Origin: Todiramphus chloris collaris
Taxonomy: Eukaryota; Chordata; Aves; Coraciiformes; Alcedinidae
DNA: 64,000 nucleotides
NCBI GenBank assembly: GCA_025345505.1
Contig: JANVCC010000018.1
Span: forward strand, 5,379,741 to 5,443,740
Direction of reading: 5' to 3'
Shown here: positions 1-11,840 of the stretch, in pieces
Numbering within the stretch: the first letter of the stretch is position 1
How the letters are laid out: each line of letters opens with the position of its first letter
The notes under the pieces: generated by a model
Databases searched by the model: none
Told to the model about the DNA's origin: nothing
The model's input: only the letters and a program-made list of their open reading frames with translations
Program-made: the position numbers and the translations under genes

Positions 1-1527
<1,527 letters not shown>

Positions 1528-1618
1528 TCAGTTTCCCTTTCTCTCTCCCTCGCTCTCTACTACTCCTTTAAAAGACTGCAGCAAGTTGCAGCAAGACAGC
1601 CAAATATTGATCAATGGG

Positions 1619-1644
1619 GTGTGTGTGCGCGCGTGTGTGTGTGC
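1619..1644. repeat. Alternating (GT)n-(GC)n tract, Z-DNA-prone
   Basis: These 26 bp alternate strictly purine/pyrimidine: GT repeats, a central GCGCGC, then GT repeats and a final GC. This is the classic composition for left-handed DNA. The tract lies about 120 bp upstream of the PTCHD4 coding start. Confidence 0.85.
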
Positions 1645-1686
1645 CGGGGGTGGAAGGGACCGGGCAGAGGAGGGAGGAGGGGGGTC

Positions 1687-1760
1687 CTTGCTTTTTTTTC
1701 TCGTTCTCTCTCTTTTTTTTTTTTTTTTTTTTCCTTTGCTCTCTCCTCCCTCCCCCCCCC
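1687..1760. repeat. Pyrimidine-rich tract with a T20 run
   Basis: The plus strand is almost pure C/T here, including an unbroken run of 20 T at 1713-1732. The gene's sense strand is therefore purine-rich (A20). Homopolymer length is likely to vary between individuals and is prone to sequencing error. Confidence 0.85.
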
Positions 1761-1816
1761 AGCCAACTAGCATCGCCCCCCCCCCCACCCCATCCCCCCC
1801 GCCTGGGTGCCCCCCT
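1751..1816 (-). other. G-run cluster on the gene strand (G-quadruplex candidate)
   Basis: The plus strand shows C-runs of about 9, 11, 4, 7 and 5 with short interruptions between 1751 and 1816. On the minus strand, which is the sense strand of PTCHD4, these are closely spaced G-runs. They meet the usual four-tract quadruplex rule with margin. The cluster sits at the gene-proximal edge of the CpG island. Confidence 0.65.
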
Positions 1817-2580
1817 TTCGCCGGCGAGGCTCAGGCGTTGCACCGGGAGCGCTGCCGGCTCTGCAGTGCCCGCTCCGCTCCCGCCGTCGCTCCGCGCAGC
1901 CCCGCGCAGCCCCGCGGCCGGCACCGCTTGTCCGGGGCGGTGCACCCAGCGCTGGCAGCGGCCCCCCGCTCCTGCTGCAAAGCATCGCGGCTCGCTTTCC
2001 TCCCTCCACCCCCTATACACACACACACACACACACACACATAGGGAATTTGCCGGGGCGGGAGGATGATGCTGCATTTTAACGTCCCCCGACCCCACCG
2101 CGCCCCTCCCCTCGCCCGGCCGCAGCCGCGGAGCCGCTCCGGGTGCCCCCGCTCCCCGCCGGCTGCCGGAGGGAGGGAGAGAAGGAGAGCTTTGCCCGGA
2201 GACTTTGCGAAGCGCTTTCCCCACAGCAGCAGCAACAGCGGCAGCCGCTGCGCTCCGCTCCCCGTGCCCTGGTCCCAGGGCTGCTGCATCCCCCCCGCCG
2301 CACCCGGCTCTGCCCCAGCCGCGCCGGGGCCCTTGGGCACACACGTGCCCACGCACCGCTCCGGGCAAAGCTCCCAACCCCAACTGCCATCTCCCTCCCC
2401 GGTCTGCAGCCCGAGGTCACCCAGGCGGAGCTGCCCCGTGCTCCAAAGAGGGAGACAGCGACCCCGGGAAGGGTTTGGGGCAAGGGCAGGCAGGGGGAGT
2501 CAGCTGCTCTCTGCCGCTGCCCGACAGCCTGGCACCTCGTCCCCGGCCAGCAGCTCGCTGAGCAGTGACCTAAGAGAGGT
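1800..2580. promoter_or_regulatory. PTCHD4: CpG island at the 5' end of PTCHD4
   Basis: The stretch is strongly GC-rich and dense in CpG, for example 1818-1940 and 2090-2330, in sharp contrast with the AT-rich DNA that follows. An SP1-type GGGGCGGG box lies at 2055-2062, and a GGGGCGG word near 1935. Long open frames cross the region on both strands, but they are proline/arginine/alanine-rich and are what stop-poor GC-rich DNA gives by chance. The island most likely holds the PTCHD4 promoter, possibly firing in both directions. Confidence 0.75.
2017..2041. repeat. (AC)12 microsatellite
   Basis: Twelve uninterrupted AC units, followed by one more A, sit inside the CpG island. It is a likely length-polymorphic marker and a second Z-DNA-prone tract near the promoter. 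Confidence 0.95.
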
Positions 2581-5500
2581 AGGACGGGGCTCCTGACACC
2601 CTCCAGCTGAAACAGAGGTTTTCCGAGCAAAGACACCAGCAGACCATTACATAAGAGGAGAAAAATTCTGCGGCTCCCCGGACCAAAGGAGAGCAGCAGA
2701 GAAAAGCACTTGCAGCAGGAGAGCTGCCCACCAACTCTCCAGGCAGCAAGGTCTACTCCTTCAGGAGCTTCAGCCAGGACTGCTTGGGACAGCAGATCCA
2801 GCCCTAGCAGACCTGACAGCCCCTTGCCGGCGAGGCAGCGGAAAAGGCAGACTTGCTTTGCAGGAGCTTTATACTCAACTCAGAAGTCTAACTTGTAGAA
2901 ATGTAATTAAAAAAAAACAGACCCCAAAAAATGCAGATCTCTGCTCAGTGTCTCCCTGTCCACCATATCCGTGCTGTATTTTAGCTAGTTCCGTCAAGCA
3001 GAAATTGATTTATTTTGGGATGGGACCAAGGGTGCCGCGCAAAACCTGAGGGAGCTAGGTTCTTCCAAAATAAACTCTCCCCGAAACAGAAAGAGGGAGA
3101 GTGAAAACTGGGGAGCTTGAGACTCTCAGCTGGAAGACTCTGCCTGATCCAGGACTAGACAAATGACATGCTTGAAGCAATTATCACTGTTTTGGAGAAA
3201 AACAGCATATTCAGCAGTCTCTTTCATGCTGACACCCCTACACACACACTTCTGTGTGGATGAACAGGACATACAAAGAAGGAGCCCATCTTCGAGGGCT
3301 TTGGAGGGTTTGTGTTAGGTCGCAGGGACAGTGATTCAGTTTGGAAGACCAGGGTCCTTCAGAAGTGTGGAAATGTTAAATTATCCTAAGGGATACAACA
3401 GAAAGGCTGGGAGCACTGGATTGGAAAACTACATGACTGAAATTGGTAGCTAAGATTCAGAACTTCCTTGGTGAAACTGGCTTAATTTTTGAGTTTTTGA
3501 ATGAGTGCTGCAAGTACACATGTTTCAAATTCGGGCTGCTTTCATTTGGTGGCCTAGATACTGCCTATTTAGAGGTGTTTGCAAGTGTGGGCCACAGTTC
3601 TTACAGGCAACAAGAAGGAGAGGTTGAAGGTGTGGAAGATCTGTAGAAAAGCCCCTATCAGCCACCCATTTGTTCATCTTAAAGCATTGCCCATGATGGA
3701 AATCTGATTCAACAACCCTAGGAAATGCTAAGCTCCACTGGTACAAATTACGGCTCTTTGTCTATTTTATTACTCACTTACGCTGATGGTTGAGTGCTCC
3801 CAGTGAATAAAGTCTAAAGGCAAAGGCTTTATTGAGCCTTTGTACTTACACATGTAAGTGAGACCTTGAGTTTGAAGCCTGGACCTGTTTCCTCATTTCT
3901 ATATGTGCAGGCTTATAACAACCTGTGACAAAGTATGTCAACATATCTAAGCTATGAGTGTTACTGGCCGAGATACCTTAGCACTGTGGGCTTCAGCACA
4001 GGCTGCAGGAGCTCTGCCTGGAGCCTTTGTGTCCTTGGCACTCATTGCTTCTTTGGCTTACATGGTGTTGGTACGTGGTCTGGAAGGGAGAAGACTGCAA
4101 TCGCTTGTCTTGGTTGCCGTGGCCTTGCCCACTTATGTTCTCCACAGAGCTGATTATTGCTCATGGGACAGATCTTTCTTTTGATCACAGGAAGAGTTGA
4201 GGAGCACAGTACAAGCAGTCTGGACCACCCTAGCAGGTCCCTCTAGTGCCTAAATAAGATATGGCAAAGGATATTTTTCATCTGCAGCATCTCTGGGTCT
4301 TGGACAACTTCTGTCTGCAAGGATGCTGCAGTGGAGTATTCAGACATGGCACTGCTGAAGCACAGACCGTGCAAAGACAGGGCCAAGAAATACATACGAT
4401 GAAAGGTGTGACTGAGCACACGCTGGTTCCTTCCTGAGCAGGGCAATAAAGAAGTATTGCCAAAGGGCTCTGGCAGTTGGTCTTGTCTGTCCCTTGGCTT
4501 ACACAATAACAAAGTGTGATCCTGCCTTAGTGCACCCACAGGTAATGGGGATGATAAAGTGATCAGTGCACTACAGTGGTCACCTCAAATGGCAAAATCC
4601 ATGGAGGATCTAAAAAGTCACTTTGAAGTACATCTCGGAAACATGCAGGGCATCAGCACCTTTTCTGAGAGGAGTGTTGGTGTATGCTGATAGTTGTATC
4701 CCTCCTGATGGCATCCAATGAATCCTTTTTAAAGGGGAATAGCCAACACGTCAGGGATGTAGCTGGGGGAATTGCATGATAGTTCACAGAGTGTGGACCC
4801 CAGAGAAACAACAAACCACAGAGAGACTCAAAACACTCAGAAATATTTGAAACAAGATGCAGCTTGTAAAAAATGCAACTGTATCAGGGGAAAACAATTA
4901 GATTTGCCTACTCCCAGAAAGGAGAGAAGTTTGAGAACAAATGATTCAGCACAAAGGAAAAAAAAAAAGGGGATTACAGCACAGGGCAAGCTGGATATGT
5001 TTTTGAAGAAATCATTGCACAGCAGAAAGTCAAAGCAATACCAACTATCAGACATATCCTAAAGCAGGGAGGAAACAACCCCTCTGTGTTACACAGCTGC
5101 ACTGGGGGACTGTGTTCAGCTTGGAGGGTTACTGAGACACAGTAAATTTCTTGATCGTTTAAATAAGAATTATCAGCAGGCTAGACGGGTTGGCATAGGT
5201 GCACTGATCAAGTATTGAAGAAAGTAGAGTTGGATGCCCAAGAGCCAGATTGCCATATGTTGATTAACATGCAAGTAAAGCTACAAACAGTCCTATTGGC
5301 AGAATGATTTTAAGTTGTTATAGTTTAATAGCTGGGTGGATATAGTTAAAATTAATGGTACAAAAAGACATTAAATAGTAAAACCCCAGAGGAATAATTT
5401 AGAATAGCCACAGAGTCTGTATATATAAGAGTAAATAAAACAGATCTCAGACCAGCTAGCTAATGTTCGCACACTGAAGTTGATTCATACACTTAGATGA

Positions 5501-6169
5501 AAATGTTCATACTAACTGAAGTTCATACACTTAAATGATTTTCTACATCAAGTGAGAAAAGAAAAAATCTAGTGTGATAAAGAGTTATTTTAGAAATGGG
5601 GTTTTTAAGAGAAAAATCCCTTAGCAATTCTCATTTAAGTTCTAAATATTGTCAAACTGCAGGGCCAGCACTGTACAGGAGCCAGGCAGGGAGGGCAGGG
5701 GTGGAAAGGGGTGACAGAGAAACTCTGTGCATAGTGCTGGAGGGTGAGGACACTGAAGAAAGGATAAAAGAGATGGGGTGACCTTTCAGGAAAAAAAAAA
5801 ACCAACCTGTGGTTGCTGTGGTTGAATTCACTGTTTTGCTTTTGTGCTTTGTAGTGGTTTTGAACAGAGTTGAGAAAACCCTGCTAGCTGCAGAAATGGA
5901 GGGTGTGAAACACCATGGAACCTCGTGCCTTTTAGGGAGACTGTCAGACCCTGTAGGGCCAGAAACCTTCACCCATTGACCATGGAGATTTCAAACAGAA
6001 ACACCTGAGATTGATGGGAAGCACGGACAGTCAGGCTGCTAGTAGAAACACGGGGAGCTGGAGTGATAATAACAAAAGGAGTAGATGCTAAAGAGCCTTT
6101 GAAGCTCTTGTAAGGGAGGAAGGAGATCCTTTAGGTCTTGATATAATTTCAAATGTTCAGCTTTGCTAT
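2581..6169. other. Intergenic DNA upstream of PTCHD4
   Basis: The first few hundred bases (to about 2900) are still fairly GC-rich and could belong to the promoter or to a divergent noncoding transcript. After that the DNA is AT-rich and single-copy in appearance. I found no exon, RNA gene or identifiable mobile element. Open frames here are all under about 110 codons with no family signature. Confidence 0.6.
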
Positions 6170-6715
6170 TGTTCTGCTTTTGCCTGAGGTATAGTTAATT
6201 GTCTTCCTAGTAGCTGGTACAGTTCTGTGTTTTGGGTTTAGGACGAAAATAATGTTGACAACACACTGATGTTCTCAGTTGTTGCTATGTTTATACTAAG
6301 TCAAGGACTTTTCAGCTTCTCATGCCCTGCCAGAGAGAATGCTGGAGGAGTCCAAAAATCTGGGATGGGACACAGCCAGGACAGCTGACCTCAACTGGCC
6401 AAAGGAATATTCCATACCATATGATGTCATGCTCAGACTATAAACTGGGGGGAGGAAGCTGTCAGGGGACTCTGCTGCTTGGGAGCTGGCTGGGCATCAG
6501 TCAGCAAGTGGTGAGAAATTACATTATGCATCACTTGTTTTGTACATTCTAATTTTATTATTATTTTCTTCCTTTTATTAAAGTGTCTTTATCTCAACCC
6601 ATGAGTTACAATTCTTTTGTTTTCCTGATTATCTCTCTTATCCTGCTTCTTGGGGGGGGGGAAGGAGTGAGTGGCTGTGTTGTGCTTAATTTCTAGCTGG
6701 GGTTAAATCAGAACA
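6170..6715 (+). mobile_element. Solo LTR of an avian endogenous retrovirus
   Basis: The element starts TGTTCTGCTTTTG and ends GGTTAAATCAGAACA, which matches from memory an abundant bird LTR class with TGTCCTGG... and ...ACGACA ends. Internal landmarks are a CRE-like TGATGTCA at about 6423-6430, a TATA-type CTATAAA at about 6438-6444, an ATTAAA near 6578 and a G10 run at about 6652-6661. The flanking five bases (GCTAT before, ATTAT after) agree only partly, so the target-site duplication has decayed. No gag, pol or env sequence adjoins it, so it is a solo LTR. The superfamily (ERVL-like) is a guess. Confidence 0.8.
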
Positions 6716-9586
6716 ATTATAAAAATGTTATTCCTCCAGTTAGGTGTCATTTCCTTAATTAGCTGCAGGTCAGTTGGTAGAGTTCCTAATGTAGGGATTG
6801 CCAAGCCAGGATTTTCAAAGGGTTGAAGTTTATTGAATAAAATTGGTCAATGATTTCAAATATGAAAAACAGATTTTGAAAAACATTGTGCATAAACCCT
6901 CTGTTTTATTCTAAATTTAGTGGATTGATTTGTTCCTTTCACAACGCAAAAGTCTCTTTTAGTTTTGAAAAGGAAAAACTGTCAATTCAAACATCAAGCT
7001 TTCAGGAAGAGATTTAAAATACCTTTTAATTTTTGATTAGTTCTGGAAATCTTTCAAAATTTAATCTGTTCACCGAAAAGTTGAAGCTTTCTTGGAAATT
7101 TATTAGAAAGAAAGAAACAGGTTTTACTCCTGTTTAAGTTTTTTTTTTGTCTGCAAAAATATACTTGCCATTTTCTAAGCAACTATAGCTAATTCACACT
7201 GTTGCCTAATAAAAGCCTCTGATGTTAGCAAGGAGCTGAAAGATCTGTGAAAAGTAAAAGCATCATCAAATGGATAATGCTAATGTTATTATATTTCTTG
7301 AGAGGACTGAAAAATTAAAATGCTGAAAGAAGACAGCTTGCAAAGATAGCTGGGAGCAGCAGGCAGTTAAGTAATATGTTTTGTGTGGGTGGGGAGGTTA
7401 AGTTGTGGTTTTGTTTTCTTTTGTGAGAGAGGAAATATTGATTCAGCTGGAGAAAATGAAAATGACCAAGGAAGCTACCTCAGATGAGTGAAAAAATCAA
7501 ACAAATATGCTCCCACGTGTTTTTCCTTATCACTTCTGCAAAAATTAAAACCCATCTTTTCAGCTCTTGTTACTGTGCATCCTACTATCATAAAAGACTA
7601 GCAATGAATATTCATTCACCTAAACCTTGACATTCTTCCATCACCATATGTCTTTATTTTCATGTTCCTGACTATTTGGAAAAGTACTTGAAAAACAAAG
7701 GTGTCTGCAACCACCCATCTCTAGATGGAGATCTGGAGATCTGTGGAACTGTAAATTATACCTGCTACCAGTGTTCTCCTTAAAGGCTTTATACAGAGGC
7801 CATATCTATCTTGTGGGTTTTCAAGCTGACTGGAGAAGCTACTGGAATGTATTTTTAATGCTACGAATCCAAAGGAAGCTGGAAAAAACACTCACAAGCA
7901 CAGGGATCCCAGTAAGAATATAGATGGTATTAATCCTTGGTCTGACAGCATCTTGGATACTTGCCTTGCATTATTTTGCCTCCTCATTGAGAATGGAAAC
8001 TAGTATTGTTATTTAGCCCAAACCAGAGTGTGATGCTATATGGCAGTCTCATTTTCTGTTTACAGAGGTAGGTTCATAAGGGAAAGGCAATATTATAGGT
8101 CTTGTAGAAGACACCACCTTCATAAAAGATCCTCCTAAGAGGCTTCCCTCTTCTCTTTGATTGCAGGCTACCTCCTCTAATTTTGTCAGCCTTAGTCTGC
8201 CTTTTTGGAGATGGCCTGAGATGACCTTTGCTGTGAGTCGTATGAGGAAAGGGCTGAATGCAGTAAGAGAAGCTGCTACAGAAACTGATGAGAAGGAGCA
8301 AAGTACCATCAGCCTCAGGACTTTATGTCTTTAGACTGATATGAAATCCCAAGATATGCAAGAAAAATCACCTAATGGTGTTGGTAGCTGTTTAATGACA
8401 TGAAGGAAATGGTGGTTTCAGAAAGACATAAAGAAGAGCGTGGAAACTAATGAATTTATTATCTAGGAAGACTCTCAAGTACTTTATTATTGCTAAAAGC
8501 TGCATTACCTTAAGATAGTTATAATAGGGAACCAAAAAACATGTTTCATGAAGAGCAAACATACATGGTCATGAGTCCATGAAGAATGTCTCAGTCCACC
8601 TGAAAGAAAACCAGTGGGACAGTGGCTGCAAGAGTGTGTAACATTTGAATGCTGTCCTGAGGAGACCTGGTCCTGTTCCTGCTCTACCGCATTGTTCCTA
8701 TGGGATGCTTCTCAAATGGCTTAGATCCAGCAGGACTGTAAGTCTCCTGTCAACTTGAGATCACCAGCTCTATTTTGGCGAACCACTGAACGTTCTCAGC
8801 CACAGTTGTGATGGGTGTTGAGCTGTGGATATGACTATCCCAGTAAACTAAGCCGTGCCAAGGCCCATTTTCTAGTCTTAGGGCCAGCTGGCACAGCCTG
8901 TCTGTGTCTATAGCATTGAAGTATCTCAGTCTCCAGAATAGTGTAGCTGCATCCAAACCAGCAGTTCAGAACAGTCCCTGGCTGGAGCTAGATCCTGACC
9001 CACATGCAGGAATATGTGGGGAAAGTGCTGGTTGTTTTGGGCCAAAATAATTCCAGAGACCATTGTGAAAATTGAAGAATATAGATGATGGCATTCCAGT
9101 GTTTGGGAATATTCCCTGGCACCGTTCAATCTACTGACAGGTAATTATACGATGGGAATTGTCTAATCAGATGTAGATGCCTATATCTGAGACAGTTGTC
9201 TGGGTCTACCCCAGACAATGTATAATCAATGAAGAGAAACAGTTGGGCATAATTCCTCTCATTATATGAGATCTACTTATCATTAAGAGGATATCTAATA
9301 ATGGTCGCATGGATTACACCATAGAAGCTATATTAGATAACACTGACTATAAGAGGAGCTCAGAAAGACTATGTCACTACGTTATGAACAGCATAGACCA
9401 ATATAGACAGCGCATGATATTTATACTCCAAATGTAGGTATTGTAGACAGTGCTAGAAGCAAAACTGGGCAAAAATCTGTGGCAGAGCAAAGATTCAGTC
9501 TTAAACTCATAACCAACCCCTGAACCATCTTTTTCTAGATTTTATTGAAATTCTGTCTTTCTATGCTTCCTCGGGTTTTATCTTCA
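6716..9586. other. Intergenic DNA, AT-rich
   Basis: No gene or recognisable repeat family. The one small structure worth noting is a 9-bp stem hairpin at 9196-9218 (TTGTCTGGG / CCCAGACAA with a 5-base loop). A few minus-strand open frames of 67-86 codons (for example 8049-8309, 8750-8956) have no protein features I recognise. Confidence 0.6.
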
Positions 9587-10050
9587 TAGAATCATAGAAT
9601 ACCAGGTTGGAAGGGACCTCAAGGATCATCTAGTCCCAGGGTAAAAAAATACCCCAAAAATCAGTTTAAATTATATGGCCCAGTACACTGTCAAGTTGAG
9701 TCTTAAAACTGTCCAATGTTAAGTAATCCATCACTTCCCTTGGGAAATTATTCCAATGTCTACTTGTTCTCATGGTGAAAAATTTTCTCCTGGAGTCCAA
9801 TCAGAATCTCCTAAAGAGTAACTTGTACCTATTACCCCTTGTCTTTTCCATATGACTTCTTGGTAGCCACCTTTTAAGTAATGGCACATGGTAATAAGGT
9901 CTCCCCTTGGCCTTCTCAAGGATGAACAAACCCAGTTTTCTCAGCCTTTCTTCACATGGCAGGTCTTTCCAGCCTGTCTACAACTTTTTTGTATAGCGAG
10001 GACCAAAGCTGAATACAGTACTCAAGGTGTGGTCTGATCAGTGCTGAGTA
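9587..10050 (-). mobile_element. CR1 LINE 3' fragment
   Basis: Reading on plus, the piece begins with the reversed CR1 tail (TAGAATCATAGAAT) and the sequence GGTTGGAAGGGACCTCAAGG, followed by the reverse complement of the CR1 3' UTR and terminal ORF2. CR1 has no poly-A and ends in a short octamer-like repeat, seen here at the left edge, so the element points left. It is 5' truncated and diverged, with stops and indels, and is not coding. Confidence 0.9.
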
Positions 10051-11284
10051 GCTCCTTTCACAAGATGTGACTTAGTCTGTGTACACCTGATTATAGAGGG
10101 GCCTGATTCTCTTTACAGGTCCCTTGGCAGCAGTGTAAGAGCAATCATAACTATTTGCATTTATACACTTTCTTCCACCTGATAGCCTTGGAGTGCTTTA
10201 CAAATACTGATTGATTATGTTTCACATTACTCCTGTGGGATGGCTATAAAATAGAAAAATAGAAAAGTGGATTATGAATGACTGGAACTGAGAGATTGGC
10301 AAAGAGAAAAGAAAAGCATACCGTTAGAAAAAGAAAGGACTATTGTTTCTTCATAAAAGCAGGAAATCAGCAATTTTGTCCCCATTTACACAAGCTGGAA
10401 ATTCAATTTTCATGCCCCCTAAATTGCTGGAAAAACATGAATTTAATCCAGGATGCATCTTGGCCTTAATGAAGACTCTGGATGCTCTTAACTTTTGATA
10501 CAGTATATGTATTATATAGAGTAAGGGTGATTCACATGTGTGGTATCATGGTTTTGTTGCAATGAAATAACTGAATGAGCTTTAGAGCAAGAAAGGCTGC
10601 TTAACCAATACCTGTGAGAGAACAATACAGATTCCCCTGCCAGTAGAGGTTATAGATTTATATAGGCCAAGTGGCTTCACAGGGAATGTGATCCAGTGTA
10701 TCTTAATCAGTGGCAAGTTCCTTCCAAAAGAGTAGCTGAAATTCCCAGCATGGTCAGTGGAGATAGGCAAGGCGTTTTGGAGGCCTCCAAGGAGAGATCT
10801 TGGCTGCCTAAATTTAATCCCCTAAATTAGATAAAGCGGATGTTCCTTTCAAGGCCTTCAGGGCATCTGTCATCACTACTTGCCTGGGAACCTTAGATCT
10901 TACTGTAGGACTGCTCTGATAGGAGCCAAAAATACAGGTGTTGCTTATACGGTCAACCCAGGCAAACGGGATCCATCCTAAGGAAAAGAAATATTAGAAA
11001 AATCCCACGCAAGAATTGGGGTGTCAGCGAAAGGGAAAAAAAATCATCTCCTTCAGCAAAGAATCACCTCCCTGTCCTGTTCTCTAGCTTGCTCCCTACA
11101 GAGGCTTTGGTCCCTTTCCTGACAGGCCACTGGTCATGTTGAGTGATTCGAGTGATTCTCGTGCAAAGCCCTGAGAATCCTCCTTCCCACTCCTCCTTGC
11201 CATTGTCTACAAAGCCTCGTCTGGAATCAACTTGGTGAGTGATGTGTATTGCTGTGCAGTGTTGGTCTATTCTCTGCATTATTT
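10051..11284. other. Intergenic DNA
   Basis: No gene, RNA or repeat family recognised. Base composition is unremarkable. Confidence 0.55.
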
Positions 11285-11765
11285 AGCATGCTTACAGCCC
11301 TTGTGTTATCTGCAAGTATTACCAACAGTGTTTGCAAACTGCCTTCCAGAAATATGGGATAGCAACAGACCTAGAAACAGCCTATGCAGAACCCTACTAA
11401 GAGCATTCTCTCTCTACCGTGGTTTCCTATCAGCAAACCCGTTTGCAGGTTTGTGAGCTACCCTGTTCTTAATCTCCTTAACGTGTACCTTACTGATACT
11501 GTGTGGAGCTAATTTTTTAATCAAAATGTTATGCAGCAAAAAGTGAAACACCATACAGAAGTCTAAATAGATTATATCTTTGCTGTTACCTTAATTAGCC
11601 AGCCTTGGAAAATCATCATTATGAGACATGTTTTCTGTAAAATTTGCTAACTAGTATTAATTAATTATATTCCCTATTACTTATATAGTCTTTGTTAATT
11701 CTGTATTGATTTTGTCTTTTTTTTTTCTCTATCAGTTCTGTTACTGATGTTACATTGGCTTTCCC
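11285..11765 (-). mobile_element. Ancient CR1/L3-like LINE fragment (reverse-transcriptase region)
   Basis: The plus strand carries, in the right order, degenerate copies of phrases typical of antisense vertebrate CR1/L3-type RT sequence. These are a TTATCTGCAA stretch near 11308, a GAACCCTACTAAGAGCA stretch near 11390, TTTTTTAATCAAAATGTTATG near 11514, and ACAGAAGTCTAAATAGATTATATC near 11555 followed by a degraded GTTACCTTAATTAGCC block. The match is by memory of the pattern, not alignment. The fragment is much more diverged than the other CR1 copies here, so it is probably older than the bird radiation. Boundaries are approximate. Confidence 0.5.
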
Positions 11766-11787
11766 AGGAGATTGCATTCATCATTTG

Positions 11788-11840
11788 TTATTATTGGCAC
11801 ACATCAGCAGGCTTTTATTATTGACACACATCAGCAGGCT
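11788..11840. repeat. Two-copy tandem repeat, 27-bp period
   Basis: The unit beginning TTATTATTGRCACACATCAG occurs at 11788 and again at 11815. The two copies differ at a single base (G versus A) and are separated by one T. This is a small local tandem duplication. Confidence 0.9.

Noticed and set aside
1568-2383. Long minus-strand open frame (271 codons) and several overlapping plus-strand frames in the GC-rich stretch.
   Set aside because: Composition is Pro/Arg/Ala/Gly-rich and follows the microsatellites (Cys-Val repeats from GT runs, Lys runs from T20). It lies where the promoter and CpG island of PTCHD4 are expected.
9196-9218. Nine-bp stem hairpin as a terminator or RNA structure.
   Set aside because: Stems of this size are expected by chance in 64 kb, and factor-independent terminators do not apply in a vertebrate nuclear genome.
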